From contig JAGTWJ010000019.1 of assembly GCA_020064725.1 (NCBI GenBank), positions 4,774,001-4,838,000 on the forward strand: DNA of 64,000 nucleotides, in the 5' to 3' direction. The notes under the pieces are model-generated. The model worked only from the letters and a program-made list of their open reading frames with translations. It was not told the DNA's origin and made no database searches. This stretch comes from Drechslerella dactyloides. Taxonomy: Eukaryota; Ascomycota; Orbiliomycetes; Orbiliales; Orbiliaceae. Each line of letters begins with the position of its first letter. Within the stretch, counting starts at the first letter, position 1. Below are positions 21,199 to 31,659 of this stretch, piece by piece. A program made the translations under genes and the position numbers.

Positions 21199-22062
21199 TC
21201 ACCGCAGCATTAGCTCCTGCGGGACGTCGCCGCCGAGGTCTTGCACTTGTGAGATTAGGTGGCGGCGGTCCTCGATCACTTTGCGCATGTAGTCCACCGC
21301 TACAGTAACGTTAGCAGTCGCTCGGATGTATATCATGACAAGGAGGGTTTATATGGTGGTGGCGACGTACTCTTTCGGAGCACGATGCTCTCGCTGCGGC
21401 CTTGGCCTTCGATTCCGGGGACCAGCTCCGTTAGCCTGTCGAACCCGTCGCGGATCTATAACAACGTTAGCTCGCCGTGTAGATAGGGTGACGATGTATG
21501 AATGGTGTCGTACTGCCATCCGCCGCTTCTGCTCCGACGCGATATGGTTGTTCTTCTTCTCCTCCTCCGTCAGCCGCGGGCGCTCCGGCCGCTTGTCGCC
21601 GCCCATATCCTCGCCGCTGCTCCCCGCGCCGCTGCCGCCAGCGTCCGTGTCCCGTCTCCGCCGCTTCTGCGCGGGCAGCAGCACGCCCTGCGTGTCCTCC
21701 TCGCCGCCCGCCTCTGTCATCTCAGCGCTCTCGCTCATCCGTCGCGCGTCGGCGGTCCCGCGCTTCTTTGCCGTCGTCGTCGCTACGCGCGAACTTCCCG
21801 GCACGCCGACGGGACTCAGCAGCCCGAGCGGGGATTGTAGCGTCGGACTCGTCGGGCCCAGAGCGGCGGAGGCGGCGGCGATGTCGAGGTGGTAGGGGTC
21901 CATGATGGAGGAAACGGAGCGGCCCTGTCCCATGCCCATGTCGGCCCAGGCGGCAGCGAGGTCGGTTGCGGAGGCGGGGCTGCCCGTGAACAGCATCATG
22001 TCCTCCTCGAAGAAGGACAGCGGAAACGCCGTCGACGGTGAGAACGGGTGGCTGCCGTCCAT
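21199..22062 (-). CDS. bHLH transcription factor, Ino4-like
   Basis: Predicted nuclear DNA-binding factor of the group containing yeast Ino4, which controls phospholipid and fatty-acid genes as a heterodimer. Exons 22062-21514, 21455-21371 and 21299-21199 give 244 residues. The N-terminal ~165 residues are Ser/Pro/Ala-rich and look disordered, with a basic cluster KKRGTADARR and QKRRRR. The bHLH follows: RLTEEEKKNNHIASEQKRRMA (basic region with the H-E-R pattern: His, Glu, Arg), IRDGFDRLTELVPG (helix 1), a loop EGQGRSES, then IVLRKTVDYMRKVIEDRRHL (helix 2). The tail ends DVPQELMLR, reminiscent of the Ino4 C-terminus (VPKELIWE). Introns interrupt the domain at the end of the basic region and in helix 2. 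The phase and consensus of both junctions are good. Which pathway it regulates here is inference from the family. Confidence 0.9.
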
Positions 22063-23410
22063 TGCTGCGACTCAAAACGTTAAAAAAAAAGAAGCTGGGG
22101 AAGCCAAGGTCAACGTCGCAATGCGGGTGTGTTGTCGTGTCGTCGAAGGTCAGGTTACTTTCACGAAAGCGACTGGGAAGTAGGCTCTAGGTAGTCAGCG
22201 ACGCTACGCCCCCGGCGGTTTTATTCCCTTTCTGCGATACGGTCCTGGCTGATATGCCTCGGTATTTATTCCCTACAGGCAGCACGAGACCAGTGGAGAC
22301 GGGCAGGGCAAGCAGTAGCTGTCCCAGCCGGGCAGGAGCCGGCGGCGACTCACCCGCCGGGCTGTTTCACGGGCGCGCGGGCCAGGGCAGTCGCAGTTGC
22401 ACCGGCCAAGACACCCCGGCAGCCCGCCCGGACACGCACAGCGTACCTCCCGGTTCGGTCACAGCCGCCGCGAGCTTTGATAGCTGACAATTACGGTGAT
22501 GAGATTGTTCTGAATTCGATTTAATTTCGTACCTGACAGCTGATGCCTATGTTGTATTCCAGCACCGAGATTATAGATCGGGATCAGGTAGCTCTAGTAG
22601 CTAGTTCGCCAACGCCCGCTAGCTACAGCCGAGACACAGCGACGAGCTAGAATGCGGGGAACCCATGCCGAAAGTTCGTACAGTTTGTGCGGAGAAAGAG
22701 CTGGCCATGGCCACGAGATCTGTCGCTGTCACATGCGAATGGTATCGCCGCGATATATCAGCGCCGAGAACATATCAGCAGGCTCGGCTCAGATACGATA
22801 GTGGGTTAGCTTGTATTCCGCGTCTGAACGGATCGAAGAGAATAGCCGCCAATCAGCTTCTCGCTCGAGCGGCTGTTGCACAAGGACTTGCATCTCGTTG
22901 ACGATTGTATAACGTTATCCGCTCGTTCGTCGAGATACATTCAATAGCAAGAAGTCCGTGTACACCTTGATCTGGTCACCGACCTTCTTTCTGAACGAAG
23001 TATGTAAAATACAAGGATCCAGACTAGTTTTCAAAGAGGACTCGAGGGTTTCAACGCCATCAAGCTAAAATTGCTTCACGGTATATTTCCTCTCACGGAA
23101 AGATTTCCTTTAATGGAGATATAAAAAATATCAGGAAAATGGATATATAAACATACAGACTTTGCACAAAGAAGGATGTACGTAGACTTCTTGCTATTAC
23201 ATGTATCTTCTTGTCTGGCAAGTTCAGCGTACCCTCCATCAAATATATATAAAGAAAATCCTCTGTATTAAAACTACCCCGCACCCCGATCTAAACAGCA
23301 GTAGTCCCAATTATCATACCAACTGCTTTGATGACAATATAGTAAATCTTCTTTATATCTGGCTTCAATTTCTGGGATTCCAACGCGCCTAAACGCAGCA
23401 GACCGCTAGA
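22063..23410. other. Spacer between the bHLH and tubulin genes
   Basis: No gene supported. The left ~400 bases are GC-rich and should be the bHLH promoter. GC content then falls toward 23 kb, where the AT-rich island begins. Confidence 0.5.
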
Positions 23411-25745
23411 ATGCCCGGCCCAGAGGTATCGGCTATTATCTTCTTTTAATAAATAACTTACCAGGTTACGACCCGAGATTAACATGTCGTAAAATTATGT
23501 ACCCAGATTTGTCACGTCCACATTGGCCAGGCGGGCGTCCGACTCGGCCACAAGGCCTGGGAACTGTAAGAAAGCTACCCTACTTTTTTTTTATATTTCT
23601 CTAAACGATGCGGAACTTTCAAAGTTCGATATTCGCACTCGATACAATATTTCGCTCACCAGTTGGCTTCGGTTTACCATCTATAGTTACTCGCGGGAGG
23701 AAGACATCGGTCCGGATGGCCAGGACAATGATTCCAATCGATATCCGGACTATTCACGAAACACCACTTTGTTTTCTAAAGGGGAGTCTGGAAAATATGT
23801 CCCACGCTCGATTTTTATCGACCCGGATGCATCGGTACGCGATAACAAAAGATCCAGCCTAGATTGACCTCGCACGCCAAATTCTCCCTCCCCTCAAGCA
23901 TATATACATGGAATTGGGCGTTGTGTTTGATTTACGAGTCCAGCTCAGGTTGATGTTAGGCAGCTTGGTCGCAGTCTAGTTTCGGGATCACAGCCTCTTT
24001 ACCGCAGCTAGTTCAGGTGTGAGACTGTGCTCTTAAGCTAAAACTTTCTAATCCAAAACCTCTATAGTCCGTTGACGAGATCAGGAACGGAGCTCTCAAG
24101 TCGCTTTTCTCCCCTGAGCAGCTCCTGAGCGGAAATGAATCCACGTCGAATAACTGTAGGCAGAATGCGTGTTCCCTTGTCTCGTACACGACCTTTTGAT
24201 CCGCGAGACGGAATCCGCTTCTAACCTTCGTTGGTATTTCAAGATGCTCATGGATACCACGGTATCGATAAGCAGTTGGTAAATTCTGCTCGAGATCAAT
24301 TGCGGCGCGCTGCGGAAGACTGCTCGAATCTGCAGGGATTTCTCGTTTTCCGCTCTCTCGGCGGCGGTACAGGGTCCGGTCTCGGGGCTCTATTGACGGA
24401 GACGATTGCGGAATACTTCCCAAAGAAAGCAAAGTTCGAGGTGGCGATCCATCCTTCTCTCGGGGACTCCGGCTCTACCAGCAATTCTGAGTCCTACAAT
24501 GCAGTTCTCTCCACACACAGGTTCGTAAGCATCGCGACAAAAATATCTGTTACTACATGCTCATGGAACTTGACTACTTGATAGAACGCTGGAGAACTCG
24601 GACTGTTCCTTCCTCGTCGAAAATTCTGCGGTTGCTGGCATTTTCAAACGAAATTTGGACGTTGCGCACCCATCTTACAAAGATCTCAACGAAGCAATCG
24701 CGCAGGCCATCAGTCTGGTCACGCTTGATATGAGATTATCAGGGTCCGGCGGGATGGTTGACTTTGACGTCCTTCAGAGCTCCTTGGTGCCATCTCCACG
24801 ACTTCATTATCCGCTCCTCAGTCACGGCTCATTCATCCGTAAGCTCCATTGAACTCTCCCTTTACATCCATACGCTGAAAGCGCCAGCTAAACCATGGCT
24901 TCAGCGGTGGGGCACGAATCCTGTATGTTGGACATGACTATGGCGTGTATGTGGGTCCACGACATATATCATAGATCGATGTCACCAAATGCTTAGTGGG
25001 AACTAGGCTTCGATGGAAGCGGCCAGATGCTCGATTGCGATGCTACACAAGGAAAACGTTTAGCTACGGCCCTTCTGTACCGTGGCGACGCTGTCCCCAA
25101 AGATGCCCATAGCAGCTTGAACTTGATACAGAGGAAGTTGGTCTCCCCCCTCGATGAACGGGGTATCGCCGCATTACGTACGTATGGCCTAGAAATATCG
25201 ACATATAACACATGTTTTTCAGGTACCGTTCGGTAATTATAACATTACTAAGAGTTAATATGGTGTATAGAGCTTAGCTTCGCGGGGGGTGCGCCTATTC
25301 CATTTCCTGACAGCCCGTGGCGCAGCCCGAGGCAGGGTGTCACCGGACTTTCTAACACGACCGCAATCTGTCAGGTAAGCAGTCCAATCGTGCGCCTAGA
25401 ATGTCTGGCAAGCTTTCGATTCTTTCTCTTCTAAAGTTGAGGAGATTTCGGACTTTGGACTAAAGATGGGTCACGTTGAGGGTTAGGTGTGGAATCGGCT
25501 TGGTAAAAGTTTCGACGACATGTACGCTAAGCGTACTTTTGTGCAACCGTATGTTGACGCAGGAATGGAGCAAGACGATTTCTCCCAGGCTCGCGAGAAT
25601 CTTGCAACACTTGGTATATCCCTATTCGATCGTTACACCCAGATGATCCCATGTTTCCAAAGCCACTGCTGACAACCCTGTAGAACAGGAATATAAGAAC
25701 GCCGTCCCTGCTTATCTCTCCGATCCTAGCGACGACGAGTACTAG
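23411..25745 (+). CDS. Highly divergent alpha-tubulin paralogue
   Basis: Eleven exons: 23411-23425, 23507-23565, 23687-23834, 24068-24155, 24244-24520, 24585-24838, 24905-24946, 25007-25177, 25271-25374, 25487-25613 and 25684-25745. They encode 448 residues, the normal alpha-tubulin length, with no stop or frameshift. Landmarks run in order: HIGQAGVRLGHKAWEL, GKYVPRSIFID, VDEIRNG, LFSPEQLLSGNE, the tubulin signature GGGTGSG (143-149), LVPSPRLHYPL, LLYRGDAVPKD, GLSNTTAI, DDMYAKRTFV and a C-terminal DDEY with terminal tyrosine. These are alpha rather than beta features. Most positions between landmarks differ from ordinary alpha-tubulin. The Lys40 loop is unlike normal, the Glu of the DLEPT block is Asp, and the position equivalent to catalytic Glu254 is Val258. 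Exon 1 (MPGPE) is short and the least certain. Intact splice sites argue for a functional, fast-evolving gene rather than a pseudogene. Confidence 0.88.
23866..23946. mobile_element. Decayed palindromic element in a tubulin intron
   Basis: Within the third tubulin intron (23835-24067), CCTCGCACGCCAAAT near 23869 and TTTGATTTACGAGTCC near 23930-23945 resemble the two arms of the 8251-8302 element. Inside lies a pyrimidine-rich run resembling the reversed core. The arms match each other at only about 10 of 17 positions, so the copy is old. Confidence 0.35.
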
Positions 25746-26443
25746 TTTAGTCCTATCCTCGCTTGTGGTAACTATTCTGCTGCCTGGTAAAATATTGCTC
25801 CCAATGTTCTAGGCAGATAGGAGAGCTGATGTTAGGAAATATCTCATTGCGTTTATATCCTGTTATTCAGGACAGAATGATCTTAAGTATCTACCGAATG
25901 GTGAGGCCTTTCGATATTATTTTTCGTGTCCTGCTTCTAGGCTTTTAAATTTTGTAAAGTTTGACAGGTACTACAATGGCGAGTTTCTTCAACACTCGAT
26001 TTGTGACCTATTCTAGTGGACAAGTAAGAAAATTTGTCGATATAATTTGGCGTGATGCTCAGTATAAGTGATACGAGGGACGGTGGTCGATTCTTCAAAC
26101 CGAATCGTTTCGTTAGATAAATATAATTTATAAACCTTATTGTAGGTATTCGATTTGGATTAGTATAGAATAGATATCGGTTACCAAAAGTATTCTAATA
26201 TCGGGAATGGCCTCATTTGTTGGCTCTAAATTTCCATCGAACAATCAACCTCGCTCGCCTCCATGCAGACAGTTGCAGCAACGACACCCTCACCCTAACC
26301 TCGCCAGAATATCCATCTAGCTGAAGTCGCAACTTCAGTTCATCAGAAGCAACAACGCACGAACGTCCTAAGATCTTTTAGCACGTTCACTTGAACACAC
26401 GACGCGGTCGTCGATCACTCGTAACACCAAGCAAGACTGCAGA
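25746..26443. other. AT-rich spacer
   Basis: No gene supported. It holds the 3' flank of the tubulin gene and the promoter/5' UTR of the 26.4 kb gene. The segment 26225-26440 is richer in C/A and reads like a leader. Confidence 0.5.
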
Positions 26444-27187
26444 ATGTCTTCAAGGATGCTCACCAACGCGCTCAAACGTCAAACCCCGGCGTTATTGGCC
26501 AATCGCCGGTACACGCCTCGCCTCATCCGGGCAATTGCTCCACGGAGTACCAGTTCCGTAGGCGTACAGATCCGAAATGCCAGCCTAGAGTCGGAGCTGG
26601 TTTCGCAAGTCAAACCCACAAAGCCAGAAGAGGGAGCGCATGGTTTACGAGACCAGCCAGGGCCAGATTTACAATCTTCAACCAAAACGCCATCGGTAGC
26701 GGCGACTATAGTAGCAGAACTCAAAAAGGCGAACGTCAGATGCACTAGTATAGGTATCAAAGAACTCGAAGAGATATACGGCGACGCAACATACGCGCTT
26801 TACTTGAGATACAACCAGTCCCATCTTCTCTGTCGAAAGCTGTACGAAGAGGTGGTCAGCAACCCTAATTCCCTCTCGGCCTTTGACTTGAATACTTCCA
26901 ACATTCGTCAATGGAGATCTAAGCGTGCATTGAGTCTTTGGATAGACTATAAGGTGTACAAGCTTTGGGAGGCACTGTACAGACATTCTGCTATTTTCAA
27001 AGATATGATAGATTATGAGGAGAAGGATATTGATTCAGACTCGCTGTGGTCTTGGATGGCTAGGATTATTAGAGAAGGAATAGTTGACAGAAACGACGTG
27101 GATAATTTACCGGAAGTTATGTTTCGAGACATCATAGTCGGCTCTGGAGAACATGCGGAGAAGTTAGCCTCAAAGTCAGGCGCCTAG
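26444..27187 (+). CDS. Unknown protein with presequence-like N-terminus and an embedded palindromic element
   Basis: Single exon, 247 residues, unrecognised family. The N-terminus (MSSRMLTNALKRQTPALLANR, then RYTPRLIRAIAPRSTSS) is Arg/Ser-rich with no acidic residues for about 50 positions, suggesting mitochondrial import. Residues about 100-240 are a mixed-charge, largely helical domain (ELEEIYGDATYALYLRYNQS, KALYEEVV-like and LWEALYRHSAIFKDMIDYEE). Between them, residues about 52-71 (LVSQVKPTKPEEGAHGLRDQ) are encoded by a relative of the 52-bp palindromic element at 26598-26655, which keeps the frame open. The ATG has a purine at -3 (GCAGAATG). The next gene downstream (27971) also has a presequence-type N-terminus. 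Function unknown. Confidence 0.65.
   Translation: MSSRMLTNALKRQTPALLANRRYTPRLIRAIAPRSTSSVGVQIRNASLESELVSQVKPTKPEEGAHGLRDQPGPDLQSSTKTPSVAATIVAELKKANVRCTSIGIKELEEIYGDATYALYLRYNQSHLLCRKLYEEVVSNPNSLSAFDLNTSNIRQWRSKRALSLWIDYKVYKLWEALYRHSAIFKDMIDYEEKDIDSDSLWSWMARIIREGIVDRNDVDNLPEVMFRDIIVGSGEHAEKLASKSGA
26598..26655. mobile_element. Palindromic element translated within an ORF
   Basis: The left arm GGTTTCGCAAGTCAAACCC and right arm TGGTTTACGAGACC match the 8251-8302 element. The 30 nt covering core plus right arm agree at 25 positions. No target duplication remains, so the insertion is old. It adds about 19 codons in frame. Confidence 0.65.
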
Positions 27188-27970
27188 GCGCCATATATAT
27201 ATCTATATATAGGGGTAGAGCGGGGTTCAGTGGCTGCGCCAAAAACAAAGTATGTGTTCGTTCGTTTCATTTGTGGACTTCATAGGACTGGTATCCAGAG
27301 TAATAAATATTTGTGTTTGAATTTTGTGTCTACATAAACATAAATTTAGTCAATATTAATCTGGAAATACCTAATAGGAAGAAATAGAAGCTATCCAATT
27401 CGGAGATAAAACTTGTGGTAGTATAGACTTTCTTAGGATCAAACAATGGTCTTGGTTATCAACTAGTGTCTAAGTTGCCCGGCGTAACGTGATCATCCCA
27501 AATACATAGCGCACTAAACTTCGATATATATCCATTATCTATAAGTGCATATTAGCGACGTCAAATCTAGATCTCCTGTCGATTCGACGGCATGTGGGCT
27601 ACAAAATGTTGACAGATATCCAGACGTACATTCCAATATGTAGATTTCGATGCCCCCGAGTGTATGATTCGATTGTAGAAGCTGTAGAAGCATCGCGATA
27701 ACCCTGATCCTACCAAGCTAGCCATAAACACCCCGCAATCGGTTTATAACTATTCGTGTATATCACAATACCTATATCTTCACAAGTATGTCAAGCTGCT
27801 TATCCATTGTTTGTAGAACTGTGTGCTGGGAGCGAACGGTCGACCCGTAGCCTCAAAGAACATGTAATGAGCTCGATATTCATGAGTTCGCAGGTCCCGT
27901 TGAAGGTCGTAAAGTTAGGTCGTAACTTTGAGGCTGACAGAGGCGTATTTATGTAAGGAACGCAACGGCA
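27188..27970. other. AT-rich spacer
   Basis: No gene supported. TATATATATCTATATATA at 27192-27209 directly follows the upstream stop and may belong to its 3' end. Confidence 0.5.
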
Positions 27971-28825
27971 ATGTTCCGCAGGCCAGTGACTTTGCTCGTT
28001 CACAGCCGCAGAGGATACGCCGGAGACCGTACTTTTAGTACGACCGGCAATGCTGTGGGGTGGCGCGACTTCAGCGCCGGAAAGCTGGGACAAGGGGTCC
28101 TTCTCGACAGCAACATACTGTCAGCAGTCCTAGAGCGAGATAATCTCGACCCTTGGGTCAGCAAAGTCTTAAAGACGGCAAGAGTCGGGGTGTGTCAGAT
28201 GAGCATTCTCGAACATCTGTGCAGCCCGATCGTGATACAACAACAAATGCAATACAAAGACGTTGTTGCGAAATTGAAGGCAAAGGGCATTACTCTGCTG
28301 AGCGGCCCTTGCCTCTCGGGGAGGAGCACGCAGTTGTCCTCCAAAGTGCTGAAAGCCGAGTTTGAACTACGGAGCGCAAAACGCACTGCAGGCCTGAAAA
28401 GGAAGGGAGAAGAACCCGGGTCAGCTGAAACAGCTGCGGACCCTGCTAAGAAAGGTAAGAATAATAGATGCCTGTGTGCTTCCTTAAGTAATTACTCAAG
28501 AACTCAAGAACTCAGTATCCGTATTTCCGACTGGTATCTAAACAAAAAGTATTTGAGATTATGAGCCTAATATAAGCTTTGTTCTATAGGCTTCCCTTGG
28601 GAAAAAATGCTGGGGCGGAGCCGCGTCGATGTCGCCCTCGCATGTGAGGGCCATCTGAAGGGCCTGGCGTTCTTGACCGCCGACCAAAACGTAGAAGGAG
28701 ATTTTGGCGATGGCCTTGACGACCAGGGCCTAAAAGTCTATACCATTAGCAGAGAGTGGCTTGAATCGGGGATGACAACCCCGCCACCTGAGATGGACCC
28801 GAGAGACCGGAAGAAGAAAGATTGA
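27971..28825 (+). CDS. PIN-domain ribonuclease-like protein, probably mitochondrial
   Basis: Exons 27971-28454 and 28590-28825 give 239 residues. The N-terminus MFRRPVTLLVHSRRGYAGDR is basic and typical of mitochondrial import. A PIN-type nuclease fold follows, with the four expected acidic positions: Asp in VLLDSNILSAVL, Glu in MSILEHLC, Asp in SRVDVALACEG and Asp in AFLTADQNV. PIN domains of this layout (the VapC-like class) are metal-dependent RNases. The order and spacing match, but a Lys-rich insert of about 60 residues (containing KRTAGLKRKGEE) sits before the third acidic residue and spans the intron. The tail is Pro/Asp/Lys-rich. The splice joins AAG AAA G|GC with donor GTAAGA and acceptor CTATAG. 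I infer RNA processing or turnover in mitochondria. The basic insert could instead act as a nuclear signal. No obvious partner or antitoxin gene is adjacent. Confidence 0.75.
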
Positions 28826-29122
28826 AACTCCAAAGAGCGTATGAGGCAACAAGTTAGTTTACAAATTGCGGGCGCCAGGCCGGGTTTTATAATAGTTTTA
28901 GAGGGGTTTTTGGCTTTGGGCGCCTGGGGGGCGATTGATGCCCAGTTTTAAATCAATCTTTGCAGCAGTACCGCGGCGTTGTGATGGGAATTTGCTTCGC
29001 GTGAATTTGGTGGTCATAATGGCTAACTTGAGCTCTGGCGTATACGTAGATTATTGCGCGCATCCGAATCCATAGTTAAATAACAGGTAAGCTCGGCAAG
29101 GTAAGCTATAAGTCGATCAAGT

Positions 29123-29156
29123 CGGTAATTACGGTCTCGCGGGCCAGACGGTAATT
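29123..29156. mobile_element. Element fragment flanked by 8-bp direct repeats
   Basis: CGGTAATT occurs at 29123-29130 and again at 29149-29156. Between them is an 18-bp stretch containing GGTCTCGCGGGCCAGA, which resembles the palindromic element terminus. It could be a deleted copy with its target duplication intact. Confidence 0.45.
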
Positions 29157-30271
29157 CTAGGTAAGTGAATCCCAGTAATCAAGTAACTAACCAATCTCCA
29201 CCAGAACAATTAGGAAGATGCAAGGCCAAGCTGGTAAACATATTTATCTATCAAGAATTTCATACACCGTACAAATTAGATATTCGAATTAATGCAGCCT
29301 AGCCCTATTTGCTGTGTAGTCAGCCTGCAGTGCATCTATAAGGTGACGAAGGAATAACATTATATTCACATATATATGTCGTACTATTGCAAGTGTACAT
29401 GAGGCTAAGGGCGGGCAGAGTCGAGCGTCTAGCCATGTATGGAGCTATGAATCCAGCCACCACTGGAACACACTTTCTATAGCTAGGGCGTGGGAAGTTG
29501 GGGAGATCTAGAGCTATGTACATTAAACTTATAAATCTGTATATACTTAGTTGTTGGAAAGAATATGCAACAAGTTCAACTCCTCTCCTGGTAATATGCA
29601 TATGCATGAAGATCCCCGAAGAATACAAAAGATGTTTGCGCGCGATGTGACAAAATTCTAAGCAGAATAGCAGGTACACCTCGAGCTCTAGCCCCAAGAC
29701 CAAAAAAAACAAACACATACCCCCCATCCATTGTAGGATAATAGGTGGGTTATGTGCTTGCTTCTGTTCTTCGAGATTACCAGGGTACTCGCTACTCTTT
29801 TTTTCATAAGTGCACGCACCTCGATCGGATCTTTTTTTCGCGCATATGCGACACATGCACAGGGAGCGCGTCTATCCGCTTATATTGTCATCAGTGCTAT
29901 ACCTGGATTGCAGGTAGACGTCGCATGGTTCCTACCCACCCTTGGATACCTCGTGACCCTCATGCATATTGAGTACTTACACTACCAGCTCACATTATAT
30001 ATAGATCTTTTCAGAGTATCTGTTTGCCTGTCTGCCCGAGTGCTTATCACTGGGTCTACGTCTCGAGAATCCAGAGTCTGGTTCGCGTCTCGAGAGAACA
30101 GTAGAGTTGTTCAAGTTTGTTATATAGCTGAAGAGCAAAAAGGAGAGCAGACGTTATGAAATGTCCTACTGCAAATATTTTTTGTTATTTAGAATAAAAT
30201 GACCTCTAGTACGAGTGGTGCTGGTGTATATAGGACGCTAGTAATGCAGATAAAGCAATGTATTACTATAA

Positions 30272-30294
30272 CCTCGATGCCAGGCGCATCGAGG
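30272..30294. repeat. Perfect hairpin CCTCGATGC-CAGGC-GCATCGAGG
   Basis: Nine-bp arms with a 5-nt loop. The left arm and its flank (ACTATA...ACCTCGATGCCAG) recur at 19671-19693, so it belongs to a dispersed repeat. Confidence 0.6.
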
Positions 30295-30766
30295 CTAGTA
30301 TTAATAGTCTTACGATTGTTGCACCAAAGCCGTGCGTGACGAGCAAAGGGTAATTTTGCCGACGTATAGATATAGACCTGACGTGACCTCATCGGCCGGC
30401 TTTGTACGTCTTTTCTGTAGCTGTATCTGGCCTTGTGGCCATCTAATTTAGAACCGCTTAAGAGGCTGCTATATTCCCTGGTTTCGAAAATGTAGTTTGC
30501 GTGCCTTGGAGACGTGTAATCAAGCCTTTGGCTCACAATGAAATTTATATAATGCGAACCGTAGGGCTACGGTTGATCCCTAGCGATTTGATATATCCGC
30601 GCACAAATACCAACTCACTTTATATATAATTATAGCTGCTGTTTATATCTAAGGTTCTCCTCCAAACAGCCCATAAACTCTCCCACAGCCCCCAGCATCT
30701 CTCGATCACGCATCCGTCCGACAGAAAGACTAGAACGACATCGATAGCATCCACGTTCTCCCCGTT

Positions 30767-31659
30767 ATGGAAAAGAAAGAAGTTTCCAAAGTCCCGCCGC
30801 GGGAGAAATCGCATCGCCGGGTACGAGATCGATCGCCAGGGAGCGTGCGACGGAACCTGGAAGACCTTCAGTTCATCAGCCTCTACGATCAGTTTCGGCG
30901 ATTCCCAGACTCGATCGATGCCGAGACCGATTCCCGCATGCGAGATCTAGCTCGAAAGATTCTACGACGACTCTTGCCAGGTGATCGGAGCATTCTAGTT
31001 GATATACTCTATCAATTGCCAGTTCCGCCGTTCCTTTGGACCCGCGCACCCACCGGCAACGATGTTGGCGAAACTAGAATCGACTACGAGCGCCGACAAT
31101 ACCAACCACCCGTCAAGAAAACGACGCCACTGCTTCAGGCAGATGATGGGACGGAAGTTCTCGACGCTCGATACATAAACGCAGTCCGATCTGAGCATCT
31201 CGTGCCCATCGGCGACCGTATTTGTTTTCAAGACTGCGGCGTCAATTTGTTTGTAAGTAACCCATTACTCTCCCGGAGTAGCCAGCCAGGCAATTCTGGC
31301 CTCGAGACTATGACTCGCCTACGATCGAAGCGTCAGCTTACGAACCTTGCACCCAGTATATGGACGACGAAGGCAACGAGGCAGAAATGACCTATCCTCT
31401 CAATGCACGGACGCTCGCTTCCGGTAACCGCATCCACCATCTCGCCGCGGCTGGCAAGTTGAGGAAGTTGCGTATCTACTATCGCATGAGACCTTCGGTT
31501 TATTTTGGCGCCCATTTCTGCCTTCTCCTCTTTTCGTATTGGATGTTGGGCGACGTTATGTGGTTTATGATTACAGGCAGGAGTAATATCGCGAGACCTG
31601 GCTGCCACGCGCAAAATAACGGTCTAGATATATCGCGGAGTTCGAGTGATTCCTGTTAG
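30767..31659 (+). CDS. Hypothetical protein with one C-terminal membrane span
   Basis: Unrecognised. Exons 30767-31252 and 31357-31659 give 262 residues. The N-terminal ~30 residues are Lys/Arg-rich (MEKKEVSKVPPREKSHRRVR). The middle is a charged, mixed region (DLARKILRRLLPGDRSILVDIL, then PVPPFLWTRAP). Near the C-terminus the segment SVYFGAHFCLLLFSYWMLGDVMWFMI could span a membrane. The splice site GTAAGT/ACCCAG is strong and keeps phase 0. Small basic proteins with a single tail segment could be tail-anchored, but that is only suggestive. GC content is lower than in the housekeeping genes of this window. Confidence 0.6.

Larger units (their letters stand above)
28826..30766. other. AT-rich spacer with repeat relics
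   Basis: No gene supported. It contains an 18-bp element fragment inside an 8-bp direct repeat (29123-29156), tandem GTAAGCT/GGTAAG runs near 29085-29110, and the hairpin at 30272-30294. Open frames on both strands are random-looking. Confidence 0.55.

Noticed and set aside
24093..25745. Tubulin as a fragmentary pseudogene
   Set aside because: Open frames look fragmented only because of ten short introns; spliced exons give a continuous 448-residue protein including the N-terminal third.
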